Source: Dyella kyungheensis
GTDB lineage: Bacteria; Pseudomonadota; Gammaproteobacteria; Xanthomonadales; Rhodanobacteraceae
DNA length: 64,000 bases
Reading direction: 5' to 3'
NCBI RefSeq assembly: GCF_016905005.1
Contig: NZ_JADIKC010000002.1
Location: forward strand, 186,001-250,000
This document shows positions 49,480-58,410 of the stretch, one piece after another. Both the position numbers and the translations under genes were made by a program. Position 1 is the first letter of the stretch, and every line of letters starts with the position of its first letter. The notes under the pieces were generated by a model. It had not been told where the DNA came from and made no database searches. It worked only from the letters and a program-made list of their open reading frames with translations.

Positions 49480-51504
49480 TTACTTGGAAGCCGGCAGGTA
49501 TTTCTCGAACCACATCAGCGCGCGCTGCAGCACGTCGCGTTGATGCTCGGGATCCACGAAGTGATGTCCTTCGTTCGGATACACCACCAGCGAGGTAGGC
49601 ACGCCCTGCGCACGCAACGCGTGCCAATACTCGAACGACTGCGGTGCCGGGCATTCCGCGTCGCGGTCGCCCACCACGATGAGCGTGGGCGATTTGCTCT
49701 GCTTGATGAAGTTGATCGGCGAACTCTTCGCATACGCCTGCGGGTCGTCGTACACCGACGCACCGAAGAACGGAATCATCCACTGGTCGATCAGGTTCTG
49801 GCCGTAATAGCTCTGCCAGTTGGCAATGCCCGCGCCTGCCACCACTGCGCGGAAGCGCTGCGTCTGGGTGGGGATGAACATGCTCATGAAGCCGCCGTAG
49901 CTCCAGCCGGTGAGGCCCAGGCGCTTGTCGTCGACCGGCAGCTTCTTCTCGATGGTGTCGATGCCGGCGAGGATGTCGCGCAGGTCGCCGTGACCGAAAT
50001 CCTTGCGATTGGCCTGCACGTACGCCTCGCCCTGGCCGAAGCTGCCGCGCGGATTGGGCATGAAGACGAAGTAACCCAGCGCGGAGAACGGCTCGCCGGC
50101 AAAGCCCATGCGCGGCCAGCGCGGAATCACCGCGCTCGACGGGCCACCGTGCACGGTGACGATCATCGGATACTTCTTGTTGGCGTCGTAATTGGCCGGA
50201 TACAGCAGCCAGCCCTGCACGCGGCGGCCTTCGCTATCCCATTCCACCGACTCGGCCTTGCCCCAGCGCGGCTTGAGCGCTGCATTGATGTGCGTGACGG
50301 CGGGTGGTGCATCGCCACCCAGCGCGCCTGCATGCACTTCCGGCGCGTCGGTGTAGGAACTCTGGGTGAAGGCGACGCGCGAACGGTCGGAAGAAAGCGA
50401 AAGCGCCATCGAAGCCGTGCCATCGCCGATATCGGCGGGCAGCGTGAACAGCACGCGCGTGGGCGACGCCATGTTGTCGTTGATGCTGTAGTCGGCCACC
50501 TGGCTCTGGCCATTGGCGACCTGCGACACCAGCAATTTCTGTGCACCGTTCCAGGCAAACCAGGCCGGCGTCACATGCGTACCCGGGGTGAGGTTGACCG
50601 GTTCGCCGCCCGTCGCCGCCACGGCGTACAAGTCGCCGCCAGTCGAGCCCTGGTCGCTCATCAAGCCACCGATGAAGACGATGCGCTTGCCATCGGGCGA
50701 CCAACGCGGCAACGCCATCTGCAAACCGTGCAGCGAGCCCTTCACGATCGACGGATCGACCACCACCGAGGCGATCGCATCGGGTTGCGCGTTCTGCACG
50801 TAAAGCTTGGCCACCCACCAGTTGTTGTCGCCCGGCGGCGGCGCGCCGGTAAAGGCGATGCGCGTGCCATCGGGCGACCAGGAAAATTCGTAGGCATACG
50901 TCGCCGCCGAGGTGAGCAGGCGCACCGCGCCGCCTTCGGCTGCGACGCTGGCCACACGCTGCACTTCCAGTCCGTCCACGCCGATCTCGCCGGATGCTGG
51001 TTTGGCCGCGTACACCGCGCTGGCGCGGCGGGTGCCGTTGGGCACGTAGAGGAAGCCCAGCGACTTGCCATCGGGCGACCAGCTCAACCCTTGCGCCACG
51101 CCGGGCAGCGACGCCATGTGATGCGGCGTATCGTGCGCCTGCGTGCCGACGATCAGCAGGTCTTTCTGCTTGCCGCCGTTGGCGCAACTGGAAAGGAAGG
51201 CCAGGTGCTGCGAATCGGGCGCCCAGGTCGGATCGCTCTCGTTGCAGTCGCCCGTCTTGGCGCCGCCGATGCGATGCACATCGCTGCCATCGGCCTTGGC
51301 CAGTTCGATCGCATCCTTGCCATCGGTGCGCACCACCCAGGCGAGCTGGCTGCCGTCGGGCGAAAGCTGTGCGGCGGAGATGGCGCGCACCTTGCCCAGC
51401 TCGGACAGCAGCTGGTCGATGCGCGGGTCGATGCCGGCAGCCTGGACGGAAGCAGCGAAGGTCGCCGCCAACAGGGGCAGCAGCAGACGGGCAGGGTGTT
51501 GCAT
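49480..51504 (-). CDS. Secreted S9 family prolyl-oligopeptidase-type peptidase
   Basis: The 674-residue protein has the signal peptide MQHPARLLLPLLAATFAASVQA. A beta-propeller with WSPDG repeats follows to about 390, then an alpha/beta-hydrolase domain with Ser535 in GWSYGGFM, an Asp in GDRDAECP (613 or 615) and His in NEGHHF (647 or 648). It is related to acyl-aminoacyl peptidase/oligopeptidase members, less to DPP IV: the Glu-Glu motif of DPP IV is not seen. It acts in the periplasm or outside. It has its own terminator. Confidence 0.92.
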   Translation of the reverse strand: MQHPARLLLPLLAATFAASVQAAGIDPRIDQLLSELGKVRAISAAQLSPDGSQLAWVVRTDGKDAIELAKADGSDVHRIGGAKTGDCNESDPTWAPDSQHLAFLSSCANGGKQKDLLIVGTQAHDTPHHMASLPGVAQGLSWSPDGKSLGFLYVPNGTRRASAVYAAKPASGEIGVDGLEVQRVASVAAEGGAVRLLTSAATYAYEFSWSPDGTRIAFTGAPPPGDNNWWVAKLYVQNAQPDAIASVVVDPSIVKGSLHGLQMALPRWSPDGKRIVFIGGLMSDQGSTGGDLYAVAATGGEPVNLTPGTHVTPAWFAWNGAQKLLVSQVANGQSQVADYSINDNMASPTRVLFTLPADIGDGTASMALSLSSDRSRVAFTQSSYTDAPEVHAGALGGDAPPAVTHINAALKPRWGKAESVEWDSEGRRVQGWLLYPANYDANKKYPMIVTVHGGPSSAVIPRWPRMGFAGEPFSALGYFVFMPNPRGSFGQGEAYVQANRKDFGHGDLRDILAGIDTIEKKLPVDDKRLGLTGWSYGGFMSMFIPTQTQRFRAVVAGAGIANWQSYYGQNLIDQWMIPFFGASVYDDPQAYAKSSPINFIKQSKSPTLIVVGDRDAECPAPQSFEYWHALRAQGVPTSLVVYPNEGHHFVDPEHQRDVLQRALMWFEKYLPASK

Positions 51505-51585
51505 GACGAAACCTGTAACGCGGGGAAAGCGACACGCTAGCAGGCAGGGCCAGCCCTGTGTAGAAGCTTGGGCATGACCAATGGC

Positions 51586-52530
51586 CTAGTGCGCGGCCAT
51601 CGCTTGCTGCTGGCGCGCCACCTGCACGGCCGCGATCCTGGCCTTGATCGCCGGCATCGCGGCCAGCGCGGCGCGCTCGCCTTCCATGATGGCCTGGTCC
51701 TTCTGCTCGAAGTCCGCGGCGCCGATCTGGTTGACCTTGGGCCGGATCACGATGTCCGCACGCGCCAGCTCCTGCTCGCCCAGCTTCTGTCCCATGATGC
51801 TGATGGACTGGCCCACGATGTTGAGCATGCCCTGCGGATTGGCGCCGCTGGCCTTGCTGGAGATATCCACCGCGATCACCACGTCGGCGCCCAGCTGGCG
51901 CGCGGCATCGACCGGCACCGGGCTCACCACGCCGCCGTCCACGTAATGCTTGCCGCTGATTTCCACCGGTTCGAACACGCCGGGCACGCTGCTCGACGCA
52001 CGCACGGCCTGCCCGGTGTTGCCACGCACGAACACCGTGCGCTGCCCGGTTTCCAATTGCGTGGCGACCACGGCGAAGGGCACGTTGAGCTTGTCCAGCG
52101 GACGGTTCTTCACCTGCTGGTTCACGTAGTCCTGCAGCTTCTGCCCCTGCACCACACCGCCGGAAAACAACCGCACGTCGCGAAGGCTGGCCTGGTCGAG
52201 CGCGATCGCGGTTTCCTGCAGCTGGAACGCATCCATGCCGCTGGCGTAAAGCGCACCCACCACGCTGCCCGCGCTGGTGCCGGCCACCACGTCGGGGCGA
52301 ATGCCGTTGGCCTCGAGCATCTTGATCACACCGATATGCGCAAAACCCTTCGCCGCACCGCCACCCAGCGCCAGCCCGATGCGCAGCTTCACCACCGGCG
52401 GCGGCGCGATGGGCGCAGGTGGCGGCGTGGGCTTGGTGCCGCCGAAACAGGCACACAGCGCCAGGCTGGCGAGCAAGGGCAGCACAGGGCGAATCGCCCA
52501 GGAGAACGAGGAGCTACGGGTGGACGTCAT
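51586..52530 (-). CDS. Patatin-like phospholipase (RssA-like), possible lipoprotein
   Basis: The 314-residue protein starts at ATG 52530. The N-terminal hydrophobic stretch is VLPLLASLALCACFGG, where Cys26 or Cys28 could be lipidated, though the lipobox is not ideal. The patatin fold shows GLALGGGAAKGFAHIGVI (oxyanion loop), Ser86 in GTSAGS and Asp198 in VDGGVVSPVPV. RssA-like proteins are predicted lipid acyl hydrolases of unknown substrate. A long helical end (ALAAMPAIKARIAAVQVARQQ) follows. Upstream, 52531-52717 shows nothing recognisable. Confidence 0.88.
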   Translation of the reverse strand: MTSTRSSSFSWAIRPVLPLLASLALCACFGGTKPTPPPAPIAPPPVVKLRIGLALGGGAAKGFAHIGVIKMLEANGIRPDVVAGTSAGSVVGALYASGMDAFQLQETAIALDQASLRDVRLFSGGVVQGQKLQDYVNQQVKNRPLDKLNVPFAVVATQLETGQRTVFVRGNTGQAVRASSSVPGVFEPVEISGKHYVDGGVVSPVPVDAARQLGADVVIAVDISSKASGANPQGMLNIVGQSISIMGQKLGEQELARADIVIRPKVNQIGAADFEQKDQAIMEGERAALAAMPAIKARIAAVQVARQQQAMAAH

Positions 52531-52717
52531 GTCGATGGGCGCGGGCGGCTCGAAGAGGAATGGCCAGCCCACCGATCCCTCGGCAGGCTGGTAACTGGCG
52601 AGCGAGTGTAAGACCGCCGGAGGGCGTCACGATGGCGTGCCGCTCTGGCCGTTGGGTGCCGGTCAGGTGTGGGGCCAACCGGTGGCAGCACCATGGCCAC
52701 GAACTGACGTATGCGCT

Positions 52718-53746
52718 TCAGAGGGAGGGCGTCTGCCTGCCGGCGCTAAAGGCCGATTTGAAGCGAGGCCAAAAGTCGTCGCCCCAACGTTTGAGCTTTG
52801 CGATGTAAGCGACCTTTTCGGGATAGCGGTCGATCATCCCAGGCTGCCAGTCGCTATCTGCGTATGTGGCGACGTTGTTCGAGGTGATGTGATCCTCCTC
52901 GGGACTGAACACATAGCGCACTTCCAGCAGTCCCCAGGTCTCCGCGCGCGTGAGGCGCAGTGAGATCATCTCCTGTGGATAGCTGACGCCTTTGGCCGCC
53001 AGATCACCGGCAGCCGCGCGTTCCAGCGCTGGCAGCTTGTTGGAGCGATCCGCCCACGCTTGCAACGGCACCAGAAAATAATGGTCCATCACCCAGCAGG
53101 CCTGGTGCCCGAACGGCTCCTGACCCTCGTTGACGAGGATGTTGGTGTTCTGGTTCTGGCGGTCGCATCCGGGGGTGCCGGGGAACCCTGCGGGGGGATT
53201 GGCCACGCTGCGACCGGCGGTAATACGAATGTATCCCACCAGGCGCCTGTCCTTCACCCGTCCCAGCGTCAGTAGCTCGCCGGCTGCCGTTGGCTGCTTG
53301 AAGTGCCCGCTTGACAGCTGCAGCCAATCACCCGGCGGCAGCGGCACATCGAAGCCGTCCACGCGCAGCGAACCGCTGATGCGGCGTCCCGCGATTGCGC
53401 CGTCCAGCCCGTCAACGGTGGGCCCGTGGTTGTCGGGCGTTGCCAACGAAAGCTTGGCGGTCTGTACAGGCGCCTGGTTGACTGGAGCAGGCGTTACCGC
53501 TGCGCTGAGAGCAGGTGGCGTTGCATGCGCGGATGCCGAAGGGGGCACGACTGCGGGACTGGGGTGCGGCGCGTAGGTCGCCTGGGCCGTGGCAGTTGCC
53601 GGCGCAGCGACCGGCGGGCGCCATGGAAACAGCAGGCATAACAGCGTCAACAACCCCGCCAACAGGCCCGTCAGGCGCCAAAGGGGCGCGCGTTGCCACA
53701 GCTGGCGAAACGTACGCAGTGGCGATTCCCTGGGACGCAGAGTCAC
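52718..53746 (-). CDS. Membrane-anchored protein of unknown function (AAA+ operon gene 4)
   Basis: The 342-residue protein starts with GTG 53746, overlapping the AAA+ gene stop by four bases (GTGA). It has one N-terminal membrane helix (about 25-42, LTGLLAGLLTLLCLLFP), an Ala/Pro/Thr linker (43-110) and a C-terminal domain of about 220 residues outside the cytoplasm. Landmarks are GDWLQLSSGHFKQPTAAGELLTLGRV, two Cys in PGCDRQNQ and HQACWVMDHYFLVPL, and VRYVFSPEEDHITSNNVATYADSDW. I recognise no family. Tight coupling says it works with the ATPase. Confidence 0.75.
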   Translation of the reverse strand: MTLRPRESPLRTFRQLWQRAPLWRLTGLLAGLLTLLCLLFPWRPPVAAPATATAQATYAPHPSPAVVPPSASAHATPPALSAAVTPAPVNQAPVQTAKLSLATPDNHGPTVDGLDGAIAGRRISGSLRVDGFDVPLPPGDWLQLSSGHFKQPTAAGELLTLGRVKDRRLVGYIRITAGRSVANPPAGFPGTPGCDRQNQNTNILVNEGQEPFGHQACWVMDHYFLVPLQAWADRSNKLPALERAAAGDLAAKGVSYPQEMISLRLTRAETWGLLEVRYVFSPEEDHITSNNVATYADSDWQPGMIDRYPEKVAYIAKLKRWGDDFWPRFKSAFSAGRQTPSL

Positions 53747-54993
53747 GCCGCGGGCCTCGCCACGACGCGACCGTCGACAGCCACCAGCGACACCTTGCTA
53801 TGCCCCATCTGTTTGGCCTCGATGAGCGTGTCGGCAATCGACTCTTCCGCCAGGCGCACGATGTCGCGCGCGGACGCGCCGGAACCCAATCGGCCCTGGC
53901 GCCGCATCATATCCAGCAACAACTCGGGATCGATGCCGCCGCGCGCGACGTCGAGGCCATAACCCTTGATCATCGCCTCGATCTCCAGCGCGGTGACACG
54001 CGCGATGTCCAGTCCCGACAGCGGACGGAAGATGAAGATGCGATCGAGTCGATTGATGATCTCGGCCGCGAAGCCCGACTCGCGCAACGCGTTGGTGGAC
54101 GTGCGACGCAATTCGTCCGCGTCGTTGTGGTGCTGTTCGGTCAGCGACTGCAGCGAATCGGTGGCCGCATTGGTGGTGAGAATGAAGATTGCCTGGGTGG
54201 TGGAGATCTGCTTGCCGTCGGATGCCTCGGTGATGAAGCCGTCGTTCCAGGCCGTGAGGAAATTCTTCTGGACGTCCGAATGAGCTTTCTCTATCTCATC
54301 CAGCAACACCACGGCGTCTGGCGCGTCGCGTAGACCGGCGGTGAGCTTGCCGTAGTTGTCCGAGCCCACGTACCCCTTGGACGAACCGAACAGCTGCGTG
54401 GCGCCGTGTCCGCCGCTGGCGAACTGGGTCATGTCGAAATGCAGCAGCCTGCGCTGCAGACACGTGCTCAGGCATTTGGCCAGATAGGTCTTGCCGGTAC
54501 CGGGCGGTCCCGCCAGCAGGAAGACCCCCACCGGCTTGCCGCGTTGCTTGAGCGCAAGACGACGACGTATCTGCGCGGCCATGTCGTCGCACACCGCGTC
54601 CTGGCCGATCACCTTGCTCTTTAGCGTGGTCGCCAGCTGTTCGGCGTCGATGAACACCGCATCAGGCTGCTGGGCGAGGCGCGTTTCCAGCGCGGCACGG
54701 TTGGTCAGGCGATCGAGAATGTCCATCAGGTAACCCCCATCAACAGCATCGGGTCGAACGAGCCGCTGGCGCTCGCGGAAATAGCCCAGGAAGAACAGCA
54801 ACCAAAGTGGTATCGACAAGCCCAACACCCACCCGACCTTTGCGCGCAGAAAGGCAGTGGTCTGGTCCACGTAGCCATCCAGCGCATGGCCACTGGGCGC
54901 GTGCTGCAACCAGAACTGCGCTACGGCGATGGTCGCGACGACTAGGAAAGCCACCGGCATCAAGCGTGTGGCGAACGAACTAAGCCAGCGCAT
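53743..54993 (-). CDS. Membrane-tethered ClpB-type AAA+ ATPase (AAA+ operon gene 3)
   Basis: The 416-residue protein has two membrane helices (about 12-30 and 52-72) with a short loop outside, then one AAA+ module of the ClpA/ClpB D2 class. Visible are Walker A GPPGTGKT (162-169), pore loop KGYVGSDNYGKLT (near 206-217), Walker B VVLLDEIEKAH (228-238), sensor-1 Asn275 in LTTNA, the arginine-finger region INRLDRIFIF (313-322) and sensor-2-like SARDIVR (374-380). The GYVG loop suggests threading of polypeptides. No Clp N-domain or ClpP-docking loop is visible. Starts and stops overlap both neighbours. Confidence 0.85.
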   Translation of the reverse strand: MRWLSSFATRLMPVAFLVVATIAVAQFWLQHAPSGHALDGYVDQTTAFLRAKVGWVLGLSIPLWLLFFLGYFRERQRLVRPDAVDGGYLMDILDRLTNRAALETRLAQQPDAVFIDAEQLATTLKSKVIGQDAVCDDMAAQIRRRLALKQRGKPVGVFLLAGPPGTGKTYLAKCLSTCLQRRLLHFDMTQFASGGHGATQLFGSSKGYVGSDNYGKLTAGLRDAPDAVVLLDEIEKAHSDVQKNFLTAWNDGFITEASDGKQISTTQAIFILTTNAATDSLQSLTEQHHNDADELRRTSTNALRESGFAAEIINRLDRIFIFRPLSGLDIARVTALEIEAMIKGYGLDVARGGIDPELLLDMMRRQGRLGSGASARDIVRLAEESIADTLIEAKQMGHSKVSLVAVDGRVVARPAA

Positions 54994-55682
54994 TACTCCA
55001 CCCTCACGCGTAGGCCGAGTACCTGACCTTCGCTCATGATCGGAAACACCGCCTGCGACGAACCGGATGCCAGCCCCACCGTGATGCCGCCGCCATCGCC
55101 GTCCTTGATGCCGGTGACGCGCACCATGCCGTCGGACGAAACGGGTACGGCGAATGTGTCACCATGTTTGGTCAGGCGAACCGTGCGGCTATAGCCGGCG
55201 CTGTCGATGCGCACGACATCGCCATCTTCCGCATCGGTGTCCCACAAGCGTATCCATACCAATTGCAAGCGCTGCGCTTGCGCTTGAGGTTGTGCGGCAG
55301 GTGTCGTGCGTGAAGCCGCGACAGATTCGGGCGCCGCCGTCGTTTCTGGACGCAAGTCTGCGCGCAACGATTGCATGGCGGCGGGGCTCAGTTGCATGCC
55401 TTGTAGTGCGCGCTCGATGTCGGTCGATGCGACGATTGATGCCATCACCGAATCTAGTGAGTGGAACGCTTCCAGACGCATCTGCGCCTGGGCTGGCGAT
55501 ACGTCATCGCTCGCCTTCGCCCATCCCTGGGACAGTGCGAAACTGCCGGCCGCCACCATACCTGCCAGCAACGCCGTTGGCAGCAGCGCCTTGCCGAATA
55601 GCGACAGTGCTCCCTCCGGTCGGCCGCGCGCCTCCGCCGTGACGGGCGCGTTGCGGCGCGGAATGGCCTTGTTGTTTCCCAT
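54993..55682 (-). CDS. Single-pass membrane protein of unknown function (AAA+ operon gene 2)
   Basis: The 229-residue protein has a basic N-terminus and one membrane helix (about 30-50, ALLPTALLAGMVAAGSFALSQG). A helical stretch follows (about 62-110, QAQMRLEAFHSLDSVMASIVASTDIERAL), then an Ala/Gln linker. The C-terminal beta-rich domain starts at LQLVWIRLWDTDAEDGDVVRIDSAGYSRTVRLT. The C-terminal domain should lie in the periplasm. Its stop shares one base with the ATPase start (TAATG). I recognise no family. Confidence 0.75.
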   Translation of the reverse strand: MGNNKAIPRRNAPVTAEARGRPEGALSLFGKALLPTALLAGMVAAGSFALSQGWAKASDDVSPAQAQMRLEAFHSLDSVMASIVASTDIERALQGMQLSPAAMQSLRADLRPETTAAPESVAASRTTPAAQPQAQAQRLQLVWIRLWDTDAEDGDVVRIDSAGYSRTVRLTKHGDTFAVPVSSDGMVRVTGIKDGDGGGITVGLASGSSQAVFPIMSEGQVLGLRVRVE

Positions 55683-55736
55683 ATAGCCCCTGTTCTGCTT
55701 GGTGGCGTGTGGCCACGCAGTGCTGCTTGGCGCCGA

Positions 55737-56021
55737 TCAGTTCACGCGGCGGCGCGATCCCGTCGTCGTGGTCAGCTGCGGATTGACCTGCGCTGCATCG
55801 ACGGTAAGCCCGGGGATACTTTCAGTCACGCGCATCAGGCTCACGTTGCTCAACGAGCCCACGAAGCCAGGCCGCAACGGCTTTCCCTCGACGTTGATGT
55901 TCTTACCGTTGAACTGAAAGTTGACGCTGGTCGTCCACAGGCCATCGCTGACGCCCAGCTGCCTAACCAATGCCGTGGCGATCTCTTCCCAGTTGAATTC
56001 GTAGCGCGATGCATTTGCCAT
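55737..56021 (-). CDS. Small soluble protein of unknown function (AAA+ operon gene 1)
   Basis: The 94-residue protein (MANASRYEFNWEEIATALV...) has no signal peptide or membrane helix. After one N-terminal helix it reads as beta strands (LWTTSVNFQFNGKNINVEGKPLRP, SNVSLMRVTESIPGLTVDA). ATG 56021 is preferred: a longer reading from 56102 would start inside the fbp terminator. It lies 54 bp upstream of the single-pass protein gene and opens the operon. No family is recognised. Confidence 0.65.
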   Translation of the reverse strand: MANASRYEFNWEEIATALVRQLGVSDGLWTTSVNFQFNGKNINVEGKPLRPGFVGSLSNVSLMRVTESIPGLTVDAAQVNPQLTTTTGSRRRVN

Positions 56022-56100
56022 ATGCAGGATCCGATTGAAGGCGCCGCGAGTCCATGGACGGCTTGTCGGCGTGATCTTGCTTGGTTGCTCAACGCAGGGC

Positions 56101-56140
56101 AAATAAAAAACCCACTTCGAACAAGGCTTCGAAGTGGGCG
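56101..56140 (-). terminator. Intrinsic terminator after fbp
   Basis: CCCACTTCGAA (56111-56121) pairs with TTCGAAGTGGG (56128-56138). On the reverse strand the stem is followed by TTTTTTATTT. It ends fbp and separates it from the AAA+ operon, whose promoter must lie in 56022-56100. Confidence 0.9.
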
Positions 56141-56231
56141 TATTTTCTTGCTTCGATGGCTGCCGATCCGGTCTCGCTGGAGCGCGATTTTTGCGCCGTT
56201 CGCGGCTGGCGATCGAAAGGGTTTGCGAGCG

Positions 56232-57248
56232 TCAGACCTGCGCGCCATCCGCCTCGACGTGATAGTGCGTCGCCACATCCACTTCCTTCTTCGAACCGAG
56301 GAATACCGGCACGCGCTGGTGCAGGCCGGTGGGTTGCAGGTCGAGGATGCGCGAGCGGCCGGTGGTGGCGGCGCCGCCGGCCTGTTCGACGATGAAGGCC
56401 ATCGGGTTGGCTTCATACATCAGGCGCAGCTTGCCGCCCTTGGATTTGATCTTGGCGTCGAGCGGATAGAAGAACACCCCGCCGCGCGTGATGATGCGAT
56501 GCACGTCGGCCACCATCGAGGCGACCCAGCGCATGTTGAAATCCTTGCCGCGCGGGCCTTCCGTGCCGGCCAGCAGCTCGCCGATGTAACGCTGCATCGG
56601 TGCTTCCCAATGCCGCTGGTTCGACATGTTGATGGCGAACTCGGCGGTTTCTTCCGGGATGCGGATGTTGCGGCGGCTCAGCACGAAGCTGCCCACTTCG
56701 CGATCGAGGGTGAACTCGTGCGTGCCGTGGCCAAAGGTCAACACCAGCACCGTGGCCGGGCCATACACCACATAACCGGCGGCCAGCTGGGTGGTGCCTT
56801 CCTGCAGGAAGTGCTCGGCCTTGGGTTCGGTGATGCCGTCGGGGCAGCGCAGCACCGAGAAGATGGTGCCGACGGAAATGTTCACGTCGATGTTGGAGCT
56901 GCCATCGAGCGGATCGAACAGCAGCAGGTGGTGGCCCTTCGGATACATGTCGGGAATGGGCTGCGGGTGTTCCATTTCTTCCGAAGCGCATGCGGCGAGC
57001 TGACCGCCCCAGGCATTGGCTTCGAGCAGGATCTCGTTGGAGATCACGTCCAGCTTCTTCTGCGCCTCGCCCTGGATGTTGCCGGTGCCCGCCTCGCCCA
57101 GCACGCCCCCCAGGGCGCCCTTGTTGGTGGCCACCGCGATGCGCTTGCAGGCACGGGCGACGACTTCGATCAGCAGGGACAGCTCGGCATTCATGCGGCC
57201 GGCGCGGCGTTCCTCGATCAGGAACTGGATGAGCGAGATGGACTTCAT
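56232..57248 (-). CDS. fbp: Fructose-1,6-bisphosphatase, class I
   Basis: This gluconeogenic enzyme removes the 1-phosphate of fructose 1,6-bisphosphate. The 338-residue length is normal for class I. Metal and substrate motifs are [25 protein letters not shown] and [27 protein letters not shown], with [24 protein letters not shown] near the C-terminus. It is monocistronic with a strong terminator. Confidence 0.98.
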   Translation of the reverse strand: MKSISLIQFLIEERRAGRMNAELSLLIEVVARACKRIAVATNKGALGGVLGEAGTGNIQGEAQKKLDVISNEILLEANAWGGQLAACASEEMEHPQPIPDMYPKGHHLLLFDPLDGSSNIDVNISVGTIFSVLRCPDGITEPKAEHFLQEGTTQLAAGYVVYGPATVLVLTFGHGTHEFTLDREVGSFVLSRRNIRIPEETAEFAINMSNQRHWEAPMQRYIGELLAGTEGPRGKDFNMRWVASMVADVHRIITRGGVFFYPLDAKIKSKGGKLRLMYEANPMAFIVEQAGGAATTGRSRILDLQPTGLHQRVPVFLGSKKEVDVATHYHVEADGAQV

Positions 57249-57575
57249 GGCGAACCCGCAGGAAAAGGTGCGCCTATTGTCCCGGTTGATGCCGACACTT
57301 GTCAGCTCAAAGTGTGACCAGTCGGTTCATCTATGCGATCTGGAAACCTTTTCGGACAAACCACCTCGGGGGCCGCGGCTGCCTCCTGTGGGAGCGCACC
57401 CTGTGCGCGACAGGCGTCCGGGTGCCTCGCGTCAACCGGTTGTCGATATGGCGCCCGGGCGTCAGTCGCGCCCAGGGTGCGCTCCCACAAAAGGGGATCG
57501 TGGCCCGGCCCCTACTGACAACACGTTGGCAGCAGGGGGTACCCACACTGGCCTCGGTCAGAAGGAGGGATTCTC
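57249..57575. other. Intergenic region fbp / PfpI-like operon
   Basis: This 327-bp gap between the divergent fbp and PfpI-like genes is mostly occupied by a paired REP element (57387-57489). The rest should hold both promoters, but I see no firm consensus. AGAAGGAGG near 57560 is the ribosome site of the PfpI-like gene. Confidence 0.6.
57387..57489. repeat. Paired REP element, copy 4
   Basis: TGTGGGAGCGCACCCTGTGCGCGAC at the left faces GTCGCGCCCAGGGTGCGCTCCCACA at the right. The spacer is longer (about 53 bases) and unlike that of copies 2, 3 and 5. Confidence 0.85.
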
Positions 57576-58193
57576 ATGCGCGATACGGTGTATTTCCTGG
57601 CATTCGACGGCTACGCGGACTGGCATGCGGCGCATGCCCTGTGTGAGATCCGTCGGCCGGGCGATTGGCAATTGAAGACGGTGGGGTTCTCCCTGCAGCC
57701 GGTGCTCTCCATGGCCGGGCTGCGGGTGGTGCCGGAGCTCACCCTGGACCAGCTGGAGGTGAAGCGCGCGGCCTTGCTGGTCGTTCCCGGTGGGTACCTG
57801 TGGGAACACGGCCACGGCGAGGAAGCGGTGGAAGCCGCACGGCGTGTCCACGACGCCGGTGCGACCGTGGCCGCCGTCGACAGCGGTGTGCTGGTGCTGG
57901 CCCGGGCCGGGCTGTTGGATGCCTGCCGTCATACCAGCAGCTGGCCGGGCCACATCGGCACCCATGTGCCCGGCTATGCGGGCGCCGATCAGTACGACGC
58001 CCAGGCGCTCGCCGTGAGCGACAGTGGCGTGATCACCGCCAGCCAGCTGGGCAGCGTGGAGTTCGCCCGCGAGGTGATCCGCACGCTCGATCTGTACAAC
58101 CCCAGCGATCGCGAGCACTGGTTTCGCCTGTTCAAGCACGCCCTGCCGCCGCCGTGGTGCGCGGGCGACGCCGCCGCGGCAGTGGCGGCCTAA
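57576..58193 (+). CDS. PfpI/DJ-1 family protein lacking the catalytic Cys and Glu
   Basis: The 205-residue protein has the class-I glutamine-amidotransferase-like fold of PfpI/YdeA: VYFLAFDGYADWHAAHAL, LLVVPGGYLWE and ATVAAVDSGVLVLARAGLLDACRHTSSWPGH. In active relatives the 'AAIC' elbow has the nucleophile Cys and 'DWE' supplies the activating Glu. Here these positions are Asp102 and His17. The protein may be a pseudoenzyme or use other chemistry. It opens an operon with a small protein, a GFA-domain protein and a GST. Confidence 0.82.
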   Translation: MRDTVYFLAFDGYADWHAAHALCEIRRPGDWQLKTVGFSLQPVLSMAGLRVVPELTLDQLEVKRAALLVVPGGYLWEHGHGEEAVEAARRVHDAGATVAAVDSGVLVLARAGLLDACRHTSSWPGHIGTHVPGYAGADQYDAQALAVSDSGVITASQLGSVEFAREVIRTLDLYNPSDREHWFRLFKHALPPPWCAGDAAAAVAA

Positions 58194-58215
58194 CGAACGC
58201 AACGAGGAGTACGTC

Positions 58216-58410
58216 ATGGCTATTTCGATGGGCAAGATCCTGATGGCGTATCGGCCGCTCTACCTGCGCGGGTTGCTGATGGACGGGCAGTACCGCCTGC
58301 CGGTGAGCGATCCGGAGCCGCCGAAGGGAAAGAAGGTGAAGGCGAGCAAGCAGATCGACGCCGAGCGCATGCCGGCCTCGCCGGCAACACTACGAGGAGC
58401 ACGTGCATGA
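58216..58410 (+). CDS. Small protein of unknown function (64 residues)
   Basis: The protein reads MAISMGKILMAYRPLYLRGLLMDGQY, then a charged, Lys-rich C-terminal half. No domain is recognised. Support for coding comes from a good ribosome site (GAGGAG at 58202), 22-bp spacing after the PfpI-like gene and a four-base ATGA overlap with the GFA gene, which implies translational coupling. Confidence 0.65.
   Translation: MAISMGKILMAYRPLYLRGLLMDGQYRLPVSDPEPPKGKKVKASKQIDAERMPASPATLRGARA

Noticed and set aside
53743-54993. Classical ClpA/ClpX partner of ClpP
   Set aside because: No Clp N-domain, zinc domain or ClpP-docking loop is visible, no clpP gene is near, and two membrane helices are present.
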